A DNA stretch of 64,000 nt from Bemisia tabaci. Taxonomy: Eukaryota; Arthropoda; Insecta; Hemiptera; Aleyrodidae. The number at the start of each line of letters is the position of its first letter. Positions within the stretch are counted from its first letter, which is position 1. This document shows, piece after piece, positions 1 to 13,730 of this stretch. The translations under genes and the position numbers were made by a program. The stretch lies in NCBI RefSeq assembly GCF_918797505.1, contig NC_092793.1, positions 68,691,660-68,755,659 on the forward strand, given 5' to 3'. Below the pieces are notes generated by a model that saw only the letters and a list, made by a program, of their open reading frames with translations, made no database searches and had not been told where the DNA came from.

Positions 1-671
1 TTGTATTTTTGACTCTCATTTTTTAAGCACTGTGATTTACATTGTGATCTCTCCAAGGAAAATGCTCAAAGCAGATGCCCATGTAATGCATCCTCTCATA
101 ATTAAGTATACAAATATCATTGGAGGTATCATCCTGCACCTCTCATAAGAGAATGGACTTTACTGAGTAGAGAAAGTAACCAGCAGAAGCATAAAATATG
201 TTCCTCCCAATGTAGTAGCGTCTAAATTGGCTATGAGTCTCTCCTATGAGCTTTACATTGATGGCCAAAGTGCAGAACCATGTATTTTCATTTGTTACGT
301 CGTAGACTTCCTGTCTTTTGTTTTTTCTTTGGAAAACTAGTAAACGTAATTTTTTTGAAAACTTCCTTAAATTTTCTTTTCAATAAGCAAGATATTCTGT
401 TTAAATCTTGGAAAATATAAAATAGGAGGAAATCTTGGACCTCTGCAATGGACATGAGTAGTTTCATACTCTGGATATGATATGATTTTGCCGATGCTCA
501 TCTAATACTCTGTTTATCAAGTGAATGTCATTTCTCTAGTGAAATTTGACTTGTTTGGGCATGTTATTTTTGAACGTGCACTTATTCATGTTTTTTATGC
601 TGTTTCAAGTATTTTATTGTTATTTCAAGTATGCTTTAGTGGAATTTTATTTTTATTTTTTTCCTATCCAG
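1..671 (+). other. Intron upstream of the first visible phosphatase exon
   Basis: AT-rich sequence ending in a pyrimidine-rich acceptor (tttttcctatccag) just before 672. I see no exon in it that could supply the missing phase-1 donor. Confidence 0.6.
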
Positions 672-3600
672 GAGGTGGTTCGCCAATGCCTCCAATTTCG
701 TCAGCCAGTAGTGGATTTTCAGATGATGATAGTCTGCATTGTGACACTAACTGCGGTTTTAGTCTACCTCAATTTATTGAAATTGTTCGTTCCAAAGGAA
801 GAGCTGGTTTAATAGCAGAATATGAGGAAATCAAGTCCAGGTCTCCGGATGGAACATTTCAGCATGCCAAGTGCGTAAATTACCTGCTTCATTTGATAAT
901 GATTTAATATGACTCTCTTGAGCAGAAGTGAATTCTTTGTTAAATGTTAAATTTCTGAAATTTTCACCATCCATTGAACAACTTTTTGGGCAGTAAAAAA
1001 TGTTCCGACTAAACTTCCCATGTTCTTCAAACACAAAAGCAATGAATTTTTTCATATATCTCTCTGTTATCTCTGTAGTAGCTGAATTTTAAAGCTCCTT
1101 ATTTCAAATGCAATTTTGCAAAATTTTGGCTCTTGATGTTTTGATAAAAAGTAAAACTAATCAGATGTATGTCTTCGAATTCCTGCAGAGTGACCATAAA
1201 AAGGGTAAAGACCAACCAGAGAAACTTTCAAGCCATAATTTTGATTTATGCTCCCTCTAAAAACAATATGACAATACACGTTTTTGGTCAAAAGGAACTC
1301 TCTTAAGTTTTTGAGTCTTGCAAACCAGTTACATAATTGCCCCCAAAATGCTACTACTTATTTGGTTCAAAAATTTGTTTGCAGAATTTGCAAATTTCTT
1401 CATTTTAGTTTAAACAAAAGCGAGGTAAAATATATATCTTTCACTGTACACAAGTGAAGTACCAAGCTAGTTTCTCTGTATTATCTAATTTTCCTAAAGT
1501 ATTTTTAATTTTTTTTCTCTTCGTATTTCAGAGCCCGAGCAAACACGCCAAAAAATCGCTATTCAGATGTTTTATGTTACGATCATTCTAGGGTATTGTT
1601 ATCTCAAATTGATGATGATCCCAATTCTGACTACATAAATGCCAATTTCGTAGATGGATATAAGCAAAAAAATGCTTTCATTTCAACGCAAGGTTTGTAA
1701 TTTATTTGACGGATACACCATGTTCACCTCTCTCGTGATTTTTTATGTTGAATTTAACACAATCTTGAGGTCTCCCTCAAAACAATTTGGTTCATCTTCA
1801 AGCGTCTCTCTACATCTTTTCCATAGATTTTTGCTACCTCTCCATGCTCTAATCAGTTTCTTATATTTTGCCGAAACCTCGTCACAGCAGCATGAAAAAG
1901 GCGAAAAAGAACAAGGTAAAATTTGTCACATACATTGCTCGTGCTGGAACAGGGGTAGTATCGCAAGTTACAATATTGCAGAGAGACAGGGTGTGCTAAG
2001 AAACTATGAAGTCATCAAGTACAGGAAAACCAGGACGTTTTGAGTTAGTTACCACCTCATTTCCAACCGGAAAGGAGAATTAAAAAAATAGTTTTTTTAT
2101 TTATGTTTGCCTAGTTTTCCGTTTTTTTTTTGTTCGTCTGGTTGAAAATGAGCTGTAACTAACTCCAAACGTTCCAGTCTTTGTGTACTTGATCCTTTAT
2201 GTTTTGCAGCAGCCTCTCTCCCGATGAAGTTGTTATTTTACTGGGGATTTTCTTTGTTTCTTTTCAGAATATTTTCAGGTGTTTTCAGTTGGAAAATCTC
2301 TATAAATCTTGAGGCTAAGGAAGAGTTCAACTGATGCAGCAGAACTGGCAATTAAAATAAATTGATTTGAGAAGTTTATTTCAAATCAAGTTTTGTTCTT
2401 AATCCTCATTATCTTAGTTCCTATAAAACTGTTATTTACCTTTATTTATATTATGGTATTCAATTGTGTGTTTAATTTCTACTTTTTCAGGTCCTCTGTA
2501 TAAGACGAGTGGTGATTTTTGGCGAATGGTATGGGAACAACAAAGTTTAGTTATAGTCATGACAACTAGAGTGAAAGAAAGGATGAGGGTGAAGTGTGAT
2601 CAATACTGGCCGGAAGAGCAAGGCATGGATGTAACGTATGGCAACTTCCTAATTAGTAATTACAATGTGGAGTCACACGCAGATTTTATTATTACTAGTC
2701 TACTATTATCTAATACAAAGGTAATCACCATGTTTAATTAGTCATATTTATTCTTAAAATAATATTAAACGCGCCATGCGTATGGCACGCTTATTGTAAT
2801 CGCCGAGAACTCAGCTGTTCGGCTGATGTCTTCTGGTCAATTGTTGAATCGTTATCGAATGATTATCTTAGCAATAGTTTTGATCGATCATGCTCATTCA
2901 ATATTGACTCAACAATCAAGACACTATATCGAGTCTCATAGCTCGTTCCATTATTTTAAAGCTGTTTTTGTAGCGGAAAACTATTTGAATTTTTGCATCG
3001 TAGTAAATAATTCTTGATAGCATTTAGATTTCTGGTAATTGTTTTTTAATCAATGCCGTCATGAAAAGAGCCCATTAAATCCTTTTCTGTGGCTATAGAG
3101 TTCTTTAATTTTTACGTATTTATTAATTTGTTCCGAGCCGAGATATAATTTAAAAAACTAACCTAAATTTACACCTGCAAAGCATGAAACCTTGCAAGTT
3201 TTATATTAGAGTTTCTGATTGGTTATCATTGTGCGCAACGGAGCACTACTTTTGTGTAACGTTTGAATCTTGTATATGCGCCGCTATCGATGACATCCGT
3301 ACCCCATCAACTACCATGAGCAAAAAGGTTAGGATAAAGAAACTCAGTGCCAATGGTTTCTTTATTGGACAATTGCGGCGCATTACGTGCGAAATGAACG
3401 ACTGCTCGCTGCTTTCAACTATATAAACCTGCTTATTTGTTGCGATTCAAAATAAAAAAAATCCTCTTTCGAATACGGAGCTGAGCGTTTAGATTGCAAC
3501 AAGTTTCATGCGATTGTACAATGTCAGTGTTTTTATTCTTTTCTAAGTGATTAGTAGTTGAAAGTCGCCTTTGACTTACATTCATACCCATACCTGCTGG

Positions 3601-6194
3601 CCTGCTTAACCTTCGCAATAACCGTTGAAAGATCCAAAAATCTTTGTAAAAATACTTTTGCAATTGAACGCAATAAAATTTTTATTTTTAACTAAAATTG
3701 CAAGGTTTTTACACCATTCGGTTAGTAAATGCAGAAGTAATCATTCCATAAAACCTATTCCATGCACGAGAAAGGTAGGCAATTTGGAGTACAAAAGAGC
3801 CTAGGATGCCATATTAGAGCAGTGAGGTATTATTGAAGACTACCTCAAGATTTTAGGGCGATTATGATTCGTCAGATTGCTAGAAACAAGCTTAAAACTA
3901 AATATGATAATAGAGATATATTCTTCAGGCGCGCTCTTCCAACGCCACGTGTTGGATTTATCTGCTTGTTTTAAGTCTAAAGTGGGAATTAGTTTGTCTC
4001 TTTTACTGCAATCTCATGTAGAGGATGGGAACATCAAACCTCATGCTTGCACAAGCTAGCATGTGTAATTTTATTACCACTAGTTCCTCTGATAGAATTT
4101 TTGCACTAGACACTTATTTTGTATCAGCTTGCATCCAGAAGGCTCACCATCAAGTACAGCTGGAAACGAATCAAGCTGAAGAAATTTTTTTTACCCCTAC
4201 TATATCCTTTTAGTCTGGTTTGAAATTCATTTAATTTAACTATGTTCACTTGATACTGATTAGTATTATGATTGTGTTTGAAAGATGTTAACGGCTCCAG
4301 CTGAAAATTTCATTTCTTATCATTTCAGTATTCCTTAAAAGTGAGTTGATTTTCAGGTTACAAGTATAAAATTGTTTTTCCTGTTCTCTTTCAAGAAGTA
4401 AACTCCTTTTAATTAATTCATTTTTCATGACAGACTGAAGAGATTCGTGATGTGACACATTTGCAATACACATCTTGGCCGGATTATGGGGTCCCGCACA
4501 GCGCCAACGCCATGTTGGGATTCATCGCCAGAGTCAGAGACTGTCAATCATCCATGTTGGGAGCTTTGGGTGATACGTGGGCTGGGCATCCTCGAGGTCC
4601 ACCCATTATTGTACATTGTTCTGCCGGCATTGGTCGTACAGGTAATTATCATTGTATGCCTAAATTATGTTGCACAAAATTCTCCAAAATCAAAGATTAG
4701 TATCCTCGTGGAGTGGGATTTATGGTTTTCCTTCTTTAATTTTACTGGCAATACCAAGTTTAGGCTCTCTTGTAGTTACAGTCACAAAAAAAAATAGAGC
4801 AAAGGTATACATAATTCGAAAAAAAATAATAATATAACAAGATATTCCAACGCAATTGCATTGGAGGGCGCTTCTCTCTCGTTGGAAAGGAGCGCCAGTA
4901 GAAAGCAAGACAGAAGAAAGTAATATAGTTGCCCATACTTTTTCTGTCAAAAAATAATCATGAAAAAAAATTCTCCCCTGCGAGGTATGGAACCCCAACC
5001 TGCGGTATTATGTCCCGGCGCGGTGCGGTTGAACTTGGCTTTGCTGGAAGCACTGTTGCAGATTGAGAAACTACTCTATTTAACTAAAAAATTGACTTTT
5101 AGGTCAGAAAGTCAAGAGGCGTGTTCAAAAATTACGTGTGTTCATTAGCCACATGTTTCACAGCTGTTTTTCGAAGCTCCACGTTAGCCTGCTGTCCCAA
5201 TGGATTGGCCTTGAGGCATATTAGTATTTGGATTCTCATGAATTAAATCAATCAATTGTTCAATATGAGCGTCTGATTTTGGCTTTTATGACGTAATGGA
5301 TCCTCTAGAGCAATTTTCCACCATGTACAATGCTCATTATTTTTTCTTTTTATTTTCGAAATTTGAGGTGAGATAATAGCAGTCACAGAGAAAGCCCACT
5401 TGTAAAATAAACCAATCGCAGAAAAGCACAGCAATACATCTTTGAATGATGAGATCACGTCACTGCAGCTAAATTTTTCAAATTCAGTCGGAAAGTACAG
5501 ATCAGACATAAATATTTAAGCATGACGAGGACCTTAAAATAAAGTAACCCGGTAGTAAGTCTGTGCAGAATTTTTTTGCCAAAAACTCAACATTCCACGC
5601 AAATTTTTACAAATAACAGGTAGTAAACAAGATCAATATTTTATCACCTGTACCAAAATGGCGTTATTTTTTATAAAACAACACGCTATATCCCATGTAT
5701 ACATGTTACAACGAGAAGTCCGACGGCTAGAGAGGGCGCATCTGGTAAACCAGAAGCGCCCAAGAAGATTAAATGACCTATGCAAATTATTGAACTCAAT
5801 AAATTAAGATCAATTTTTAAACTTATGTAAGAAGGATGCAAAAGTGTTATTTCGCCCTCCGAAGTAGCCTTCCAAATTTTTTGGTGTAAACCAAAAGACA
5901 CTCTGTACATTAGTCCAAAGTTAAATAACCTTATTTCAATGTGATTTGATTTCTTTCACAGGTACTTTCTGCACACTAGACATCTGCATTAGCAGATTAG
6001 AAGATAATGGAACTGTTGATGTCCGGGGAACAGTAGAAAGAATTCGTTCTCAAAGAGCGCACTCTATTCAAATGCCTGATCAGTACATTTTTTGCCATCT
6101 GGCACTAATCGAATATGCTTTAGACAAAAAATTAATAGTCTCTCCGCCGGACCTCACATCCTTCGAATTTACTCGCAGCGATGAGTCAGAGTAA
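672..6194 (+). CDS. Ptpmeg2: PTPN9/Ptpmeg2-type protein tyrosine phosphatase, 3' part (5 coding exons)
   Basis: Exons are 672-870, 1532-1692, 2491-2720, 4434-4641 and 5962-6194. All have AG/GT borders and phases that join cleanly, giving about 342 residues to the stop. The product is a classical cytosolic Tyr phosphatase domain, which hydrolyses phosphotyrosine through a Cys-phosphate intermediate. Visible in order are [24 protein letters not shown], the WPD loop (WPDYGVP), the signature [10 protein letters not shown] with catalytic Cys and Arg, and a Q-loop in QMPDQY. The linker before the domain and the order of motifs fit PTPN9 (MEG2), whose relatives also carry an N-terminal CRAL-TRIO/Sec14 lipid-binding domain and act on secretory vesicles. 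That half is not in the window: the first exon seen starts in phase 2, so an upstream exon must exist. No catalytic residue is missing. PTPN9 identity is inferred from motif context; PTP family membership is certain. Confidence 0.9.
1980..2220. repeat. Fold-back (inverted-repeat) element in phosphatase intron
   Basis: Left arm about 1980-2070 and right arm about 2139-2220 are imperfect reverse complements. Matching blocks include atcaagtaca with tgtacttgat, gagttagttac with gtaactaactc, and ctcatttccaacc with ggttgaaaatgag. The spacer is about 70 bp. The structure is that of a small non-autonomous DNA transposon (MITE). No target-site duplication could be recognised. Confidence 0.55.
2721..4433. 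other. Phosphatase intron, no gene seen
   Basis: Intron between the QYWP-encoding and WPD-encoding exons. Locally GC-richer patches (2770-2830, 3240-3420) suggest decayed repeats, but no ORF resembles a known protein. Confidence 0.5.
4642..5961. other. Phosphatase last intron with tRNA-like debris and a short perfect hairpin
   Basis: About 4975-5050 read on the minus strand has tRNA-like spacing with a degenerate B-box-like gggttccatacc, suggesting a decayed tRNA or SINE head. Positions 5734-5761 form a compact palindrome: GGGCGC and CTGGT pair with ACCAG and GCGCCC around a 2-base loop. The rest is AT-rich with no coding signal. Confidence 0.35.
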
Positions 6195-9100
6195 CTAGTT
6201 GTGATAATATGTTCAAAATTTCAATTATTTTTGGTGAAAAGTTGTTGATATTCAAGTTAGTCGTTTTCCTTCTTTTTCTGAGAACCTCTTACGGATCTGT
6301 TTTTTGTTTTCTTCTGCCTCTGTCTCGAGTGTCTGAAATTTACCAAAGGTGCATGTCTTGCTGATCCAATCAGTAAAAAATAGTCCCCCCCCTCCTTCTT
6401 TTACTTTTTCTGTATTTCTTTGTTTTTGTATCAGTCTATTCAAAGTCCCTCATAGAATCAGAAATATTGAGTGAAATTGTGTGTAAGATGTCTAGCTCGG
6501 ACTCAATCAGACTTTTAAACCTCTCAGGGTAATTTTTTCCTCCCTTTTCTACAGCACCTCATTAAGACTGGTAGCTCTTTAACTACGTTTTTAACTTTCA
6601 CTCCTTTTTTCATTTCTTTTAGAGACCTCCAAGGTTTTTCATACTTTTAAATGTCACAGCTATTTTGAAAAGAATGTAGCTCATTCTTTTAAAGCAAGTA
6701 GTGCTAAAAGTCTTTTTGGCTCAACCACATATTTGTACCAAAATTATTGGTAGTCCTTGCTGAATCTTGAGGTAGATCGTTGCGTATTTTTAAATCAAAA
6801 CAAATAAATATTTAAGTCTGAAAATGCCAACACGCAAAATTGTCTCTTTACTCAGTGACATATCATTTATTGATTAGATGCATTGCCAAATTTTTAAAAA
6901 AAATGGTAATAATCAATGAGATGCATCCCTACAAAATTAGTTTTCAAAGCATTCTTCATATTTAGTTGAGTTTTTAGGTTTTTACGAAACAATAATTAAT
7001 GCTAATCAATCAGTCAACCCTCTGCAGTGAATGAGTCGAAAAAATGTCAATGATGTAAGACATGATTCTTTTTTTCTGCACCCTGCGTTGCAATTTTGGG
7101 CACCAATATTATTTTTCCGGGGATTTTGTGGAATTAGATGAAATATCATAAATATTTCCATACATGCATTGATAGTTCAGCCATAACCTCTCGTTTAAAG
7201 TTACTGCAAAGGGAGCATTTTCTAAAGTAGTAGTGCTTAGCTGCACAACTGTAAAAGTGTAAAAGCTAATAGTTCTTTTACTCATTCAAAAAATCTGGTC
7301 CTGATCAGTACCCAGTAGAATTTTGCAAAGCATCTAATTTATTTTGGTTCCTGAAAATCATATTTTTAATCTTCGTTTCTTCGTCTTCAGTCCTCCTCCT
7401 TTTAAAACTGATTTCCTTTTATAGTGCCAAGGAAGATTTCCTCTCTTGCTTCTACCTGATTTTGATGCCAAAGTTTTGGAAATATTTTCAGCAAATGTGT
7501 AAATTAGGCAAGTGACTAATAAGGCTTCCTGATAAAAAAAGGAAACTGCAATTTTCCAACACGATCTCCAAAAAAAAAAAAAAAAAAAAAAATAAACAAG
7601 TTTTAACTTTTTTTATTTTTCTGAACTGTTCTGATCCAGTTTGACTTCAATAACATGGCACAGAATATAATTATCCTTTTGAAATTAAATGTTTCTATTC
7701 TCATGTCCATCAGGAGACAAAATTCAAAAAATCTCATTTACCTTTTCATTAAGAAAACAGTCATGATCAGGAAGTAAAGAAGGTCGGAATTGAAGTACAC
7801 ATCCTCCTTGTTTATCCCTCTCAAAATTGTGCGTCGGAAACTTGGCATATTAAAAAAAGTCTGAAAATAAATTTAAAGGCAATCATTAAAATTGTTGCAA
7901 TTTTGTAAACATTAAACACATGCAGAATTTTAAAACACAGATGAATCTTTACTTAGCTATCATTTTTTTATGCTATTTGGTTAAGCTTGCTTTTATGCAA
8001 TCTAGGAAGCAGTATTCTGCAAAGAGAATTTTGAAAGAAATCTTCATACGTAGAATACTTTACTTGCAACTGATTCATCTGTGTCTAATATTGTATGAGC
8101 CAGCTTTTTTTTTAATTAGTTCAAAATTGATATTCCTAAATTATCTCTTTTCTTCCACAAGAGGTATCTGCCTTCATTTTCTGAGCATTAAAATTGAAGT
8201 CCCTTTTGTTTGCCATAAAACGATTATTCTTACTCAGACTTTAATTGTAATTTTATCCTCTTAAAATTGAGTAAAATAATTTCTGCCATTTTTCTAATTA
8301 GGTTATTAACTGAATATTCAATAATTTTCACTATCTTTTTTCCTTGAGATCGCATTGTCAGTTTGATTGGTCCTGATTTTTTGAGCACTGCATGACGACT
8401 TTCGAAATTCAAAGGCTTTACTGGTGCCTTTTGGAAGGTTTTGAGCAGTGAGTGCCTGTACTCTTCGCCAGAAAGAAAAGCAATCAAAATTTTTAGTAGT
8501 TAGTAGTGTCTAAGCATATGGCAGAAAAGCATTTTTCAATTTATCTCCTACTCCTATGCTGTAATTTTAATGTAATTTTCAATGCAGGGGCCTTAAACTC
8601 TGTGTTTGATGTTAGTTAAAAAGGAATATATTTTTGGTTTTTCAATAATGATCCCCCTCCCCCTCTTTTTTGGTTGCCAATTTTAAGAGTAATCTTCGTG
8701 TAAAGGCTGGACGGTAAAGGTCATCTTTTCAAAGCCGTGTAACAACTGAAAACATACATTTTAATTTCTTGCCTTGTTGAATCTCAAACATAATTTGTTT
8801 TCTTGTTACATCTTGTACCAGGCACTTCAAGTTACTTGGTTGTATGGAAAATATTAAGAATAAATTCTTCTGTTTTTATCCTGCTGATTGTTGGAAATGT
8901 AAATGACCATATGTAATAATGTACCATTTACAAAATGGTACTCTCAGGTGCCAGGATGAATGATATTAGTGTATTTTCTAAAGGGAAAGGAAAATACAAT
9001 ATTGAATAGTTTTCATTCTTTCCGCTCTTTGTTTCTCATTTTAGTCATTAAATTTGTAATATTCTCTACTGATTTTAAAAATGAACTCTTTTTTTTTTAT

Positions 9101-11985
9101 TTTATTCTCTATGAATTCAATGTGCGTCTGGAACGCTATTTGATTTTAATTTCCCTCTTTCTGACTAATCTTTCTAACTTTTCAAAACATCATGCCAGGT
9201 ACTTCTTTTTGCCGCTAATTTTTTTAAGTTTTTCAGCCCTCATCAAGGTAGTACATAATTGTGAACTTATCATTGTTTACTTTGGGGGAGATTCTTACAT
9301 TCTATTGTAAAATAATTTCAACGTTAATCCATAAATGATCTTTATTCTCATACGTCAAATTATGTAGGAGCTTACAATCTAGTCATATTTAAAAAAAATT
9401 TCTAACATAGATAAAATTGTGTCATCGCTGTAACTTGAAAACTCTTTGGATTTAATGATATACATTTTGCTCCAAAAATTGATTTTTTACAAATGGAAGT
9501 CAATTTTGCTTTAATCTGGCTTTATAATCGCTTCTCATTTGTGGCATTAATATCGATTGAGAATCATGATTGTTTTAAGGAGCTGTTTGGATATCAGTAA
9601 TTATTATACATCTATAGCTTATTGAAACAATATATTCACAAGTCTTAAACAAATTACTCAGTTCATTTCTTCTTCTTTTTTTTCTATAATCCTGAAATAT
9701 TCAATAAAACTGTAAGCGATTTCAACATTTTATGTTGAAGCTCTAATCATTCCCCCTCCTCTTCGTTGTATTAATCCTTTCTACTCTAAAAGAAATAATA
9801 AAAAGAACATCATGAAACCGATAACATTTGACCACTTTCAAAGCCTGAATCAATTTACCAGGGATTGAAAAACAGCATGAAAGGAGGCATAGAAAAATTG
9901 TTAGACTCAATATTGATTGCCACTAAACCGCGTCCACTGCCAAACTTTCTTTAGTTCAACTATGAATTAGGTGTAGCCTCCTTTCCAATAATGCTTCGAT
10001 CATGCAAAAAAAATTTAAAACGGTCCTTTTTTTCAGACTTCTATATCAGCTCGATCGGAAAGTTTCAGTCTTGAGTTCTGAAGGCTGCATGTATTTTGAC
10101 AATAATTAAAAGTTGGGCCTGACTAGCTCAGATTTTTTCCAATTCTCCTTGGACCAATAAGGAGTTGAAGAAGAAAAGAACAACACGTTTATTGCATATA
10201 TGCATGAAATATCAGGAAAATGAAGGTTTCTTTGTGCCTCTTGTCCCCTGTTTTGCTGCAAGAGGGCATCTCACTTTTCAATGAGTTAAATTTATTGATT
10301 ATCAATTAATTATCCTGTCGCATTTCACTGAATTCTTGTGTTTGATTTTAGTAACATCGTTTTCTACCTGCCTTGTCTGATCATACCTTCTGTTGTAAAA
10401 TTGAGAATTTCAAGCAATGACGCAGCTTGTTTCCCTGTTATATGTTAACAAATGAATGAATAAAGTAGGAACGGTAATTTTGAAACCTTGCAATTGAGGT
10501 AAATGATTTCAGAGCTTAGTTATTGGATTACTTTTAAGGTTCTGATTGCATTCTTTTTTAATCATGTGAAATGTTATGTTAGATCCCTCTGGAATGCCTG
10601 GTTACAGGAATCGGCTCTTTCTAAGTATGGTTTTATTCCTCTAGTAATATTGAATTATTTGTGAAAGTGTAATTTGACTGTACATATTTATTTCAAAAGA
10701 AGAGATGATTTTCTTTTGTATATAGTGTATGATAGTTATTATAGATTTGAATCTATTTGTTGATGAATTTTTGTATACTAATACCTAGCAAAGATTATAA
10801 CAAATTCCTATGTATGAATTTGTAACACACGAATACCTATTCTGTTCGAATGATGACCGTATTTTTTTTTCTTTTTCCAAAAACCAAATACTTATTATAT
10901 ATTTTATATGTATCCTAAATTTTTCTTTGATTTTTTCCCCCTTTCCTGGAGGATCACATTTTTAGCATATTTTTTGAGGAAAATTGGACCAGCCGTTCAA
11001 AACTGGCAACCTTCGAAAGTTATAGGCGGAGAGTGTGAGGCATGAGAGGAGCGGATCTGCTCAGTGGGTCCTACCTAGGTAGAAAGTTTTTGATAGACTG
11101 TTCGTTGCACAGTGGGTCAGAGACAAAAACACTTTGAATACATGCTCTGCTGCACAGTGAACAGACGTCTGTCTCTCTGTGGATTACAGGAAGAAAGCTC
11201 CCTAATGAACTCCTTAAACCCTGATTTAATTTAAAAATTGGTAACTATCAACAAAGCCCCATTAAAATTATCGCTAGTTTGATGCATATTATTTTGGAAA
11301 GTACACTCTCCTTGTGGTGGATGCGCAAGTCCCTCAAAATTGAGCAAATCAACTAAATTAGCACAATCACACTAAAAACGAATAAAGTTTTCATCCAAGA
11401 GACTAAGCCATTCCAGTCAAATAGCACTGTTTTTTTATCACTCTATTTCATGTCTACAACATGTATAGGATCTTTGTTAAGTTGATTCAACTATTCTTTG
11501 ACTCTCAGCTATTTTTGCAGTTTTTACCATATTTTCATTAGGTAAACATGATTTTCCAAGAAAAAGTTTGGCCAAAAAATGAGACACCTTATGACCTTAG
11601 TTTGTGAAATGTTAAAAGTACAGGCTGTAATTTTCTCGAAATTAGTCAGAAATCAGTCCTAAGTCTCAAAAAATCCCTTTTAGTTTGGTTTATCATTAGT
11701 GGCGGTGAAGAAGAGGGAATGAAATTGAGGATGAAAAATTTCGATCTCAGACAGCCATCCACAACAGCCTAGTAGAAATTTTTTGAACAATAAATGAGGA
11801 GGGTAAGAATATAAAAAAATAAGTGCGCTCCCGTTTGTTCATGTGTTCTTTCACAGTCTGTAAAAGACTACATAAATAGTAGCTCTATATCTTTTCTCCG
11901 GTTGTAATTTATTACCTCAGTGAGTTACCCTCGAACATTTTAAAAGTGTCAAGTATATGTATCCGCAAAAACAATCGGAAAAGCC
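6195..11985. other. 3' UTR and intergenic spacer, no gene recognised
   Basis: AT-rich, with a 23-base A run near 7570. The ORFs are short and low-complexity and have no recognisable domain. Part is probably the phosphatase 3' UTR. Confidence 0.5.
6803..6808 (+). promoter_or_regulatory. Candidate polyadenylation signal of the phosphatase gene
   Basis: AATAAA about 610 bp after the stop at 6194. Further AATAAA hexamers lie farther downstream (for example in tcaataaaactg near 9701), so the true 3' end cannot be fixed from sequence. Confidence 0.3.
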
Positions 11986-12106
11986 ATGGCAGAGCACAAC
12001 AAAAATAATTTTACTCTTGTTTGCTTTGGAATATGTGCCTTGATGAGTGTCACTTGCCATTTCCTCATTGCTTGTCCAGATTACTTCATCACCACTCAGG
12101 AAAAAG
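11986..12106 (+). CDS. Possible first coding exon of an unrecognised membrane or secreted protein
   Basis: The ATG at 11986 sits in a good start context (gccATGG). The next 40 codons encode a hydrophilic start followed by a hydrophobic stretch (LVCFGICALMSVTCHFLIA, about residues 11-29), then DYFITTQEK. A strong donor (g|gtaagt) follows at 12107 in phase 1. A TATA-like tacataaat lies about 115 bp upstream. The hydrophobic segment could be a signal anchor. I found no partner exon in the correct phase downstream, so this may be a chance ORF or the start of a small membrane-protein gene. Family unknown. Confidence 0.3.
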
Positions 12107-12294
12107 GTAAGTACTTCTCCTTTCATTTATATGACCGCCTTAATATTTACAGGGGACACATTATATTTTCCTTTTGTACTTATTTTTTTTTTTTTTTTTT
12201 TCATTAATTTAAATGAAAATAATCCATGCAGAGTGTGTAAGCATTTCAGAATCAAGAGCTGAAAAACGCTGACTCCGCGAGCTTAAATATTAGA

Positions 12295-12428
12295 GCCGGG
12301 GCTGCCAGTGCGAAATGCTCACGCGAAACGCGCCTACAAACCTACAGAGATACTTCAAGCATTGCGCAATGCGTGAAGTATCCCTTTAGGTTTGAAGGCA
12401 CGTTTTGCGCTGGCTGACAGCCCGGCGC
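12295..12428. repeat. Palindromic MITE-like element
   Basis: About 65 bp arms are reverse complements around the perfect centre gcattgcgcaatgc (12359-12372). Paired blocks include gatacttca with tgaagtatc and caaacct with aggtttg. The outer ends are GC-rich (gccggggctg with cagcccggc). The element stands out sharply from the AT-rich flanks. Confidence 0.65.
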
Positions 12429-13704
12429 AGCGCCTCAAGCAACTCTATTTCACAATAGAGATGTTGCACAGAATCTGACAAAATTGAAGGCGCTCCAACA
12501 TACTAAGAATGACTGGCATAATACCTTATTTACGCAAAGAATAATACACTTGACTTGCGCAACGAATTCATGAGAACGCATTTTTGAAAAATGATGATTT
12601 CTTTTGAATACGCGCCAATCGTATGATGAGGGGTGATTACTCAAACGAGGGATTTTGATGCTTGGTGTTGATTCGGTTGTAGGCTGCAGTGATAAAAAAT
12701 TTCCATCATAAAAAGTTGCTCCAAAGCGTTCTCGATCGTTTTTATGTTTTTTCAGTACATTGAGTAGTTATTTGAATAGTTGTGTTTGTGAGAAAGTGCC
12801 CGGCCTTTCGTTTGTAGAAATTATACGTGTAGAGCAATTCCTGCCTACCTCAATTAGCGTAGCATTTTAGCCGAGCATCCCGGGGTCTGGGGTGGCAAAA
12901 TGGCGTGTGTTTTTTTGGTGGTTTTATTAATTTAAAGTGCAAGAGGTTTGTATTCTTCAATCGTACATACGCTTATTTTTCTCTTCTTATCCATCATAAT
13001 GCGACAGACACTAATTTTAATCGTCCGTGAAAAGACCGTTCTGCACTACAGCGGCTTCTCCTGTATCCTGATATCTGAGAGTTCTTGTTCGCGCTTCATT
13101 GCTCTCAATGCAGCTCGAAATTTATTCTATATTTAGCTCTTAGTTCCCAATCAGTATATATTTCACTAGTTCTTAAAAGATGTAGAAACATTGAGATAAC
13201 TTACATTTGTGTGTAAGGTGGAAGTTGTTCGGACATTGGTACCTGTCCACCCCTCACACTAGAGCGTGGCTAAGTTAGGGGTGCTCTCCAAGAGGGGTAG
13301 AGCACATTTCTATTCTGTGCGCAGAGAGATACAAGAAAATTTTTCTGAAACGGTCTCGTCTAGTAATTATTTTGGACCACTTCATATCTTTAGAATATCT
13401 TAAGCCAGTATACCGAGCTACATCTCCCTACATTAGTGTTGGTTGGAAATTTAGCTTTTTTATCTGTCACTGTTGATAGTAAACTAATGATGTAATCCTG
13501 AATTGATGTTCACTCTAAGTAAGGGTTTTCTCACTGTCTAGTCAGCAAAAAATTATAATGATTGGCAAAGCATTTTTAGCCTAGTCCTCATGCATAGGAC
13601 TTTTTTTTATCGCATGAAACGCAATGGATCGGGATCTTTGCGGTTCAGGCTTGTTCAACCAGCCTAACGGCAGCCTCAATCCACCTCTGAAGAGCGGTCC
13701 AAGC

Positions 13705-13730
13705 GTTCCACTGGAACGTGCCAGTGGAAC
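13705..13730. repeat. Perfect 10-bp-stem hairpin inside a probable fold-back element
   Basis: GTTCCACTGG and CCAGTGGAAC flank a 6-base loop. Weaker inverted similarity continues outward (about 13585-13640 against 13750-13802), so this may be the core of a degraded fold-back transposon. Confidence 0.45.

Noticed and set aside
4452..4700. Phosphatase ORF continuing past 4641
   Set aside because: The frame leaves the conserved [10 protein letters not shown] right at a donor site; the downstream exon at 5962 restores TF after RTG.
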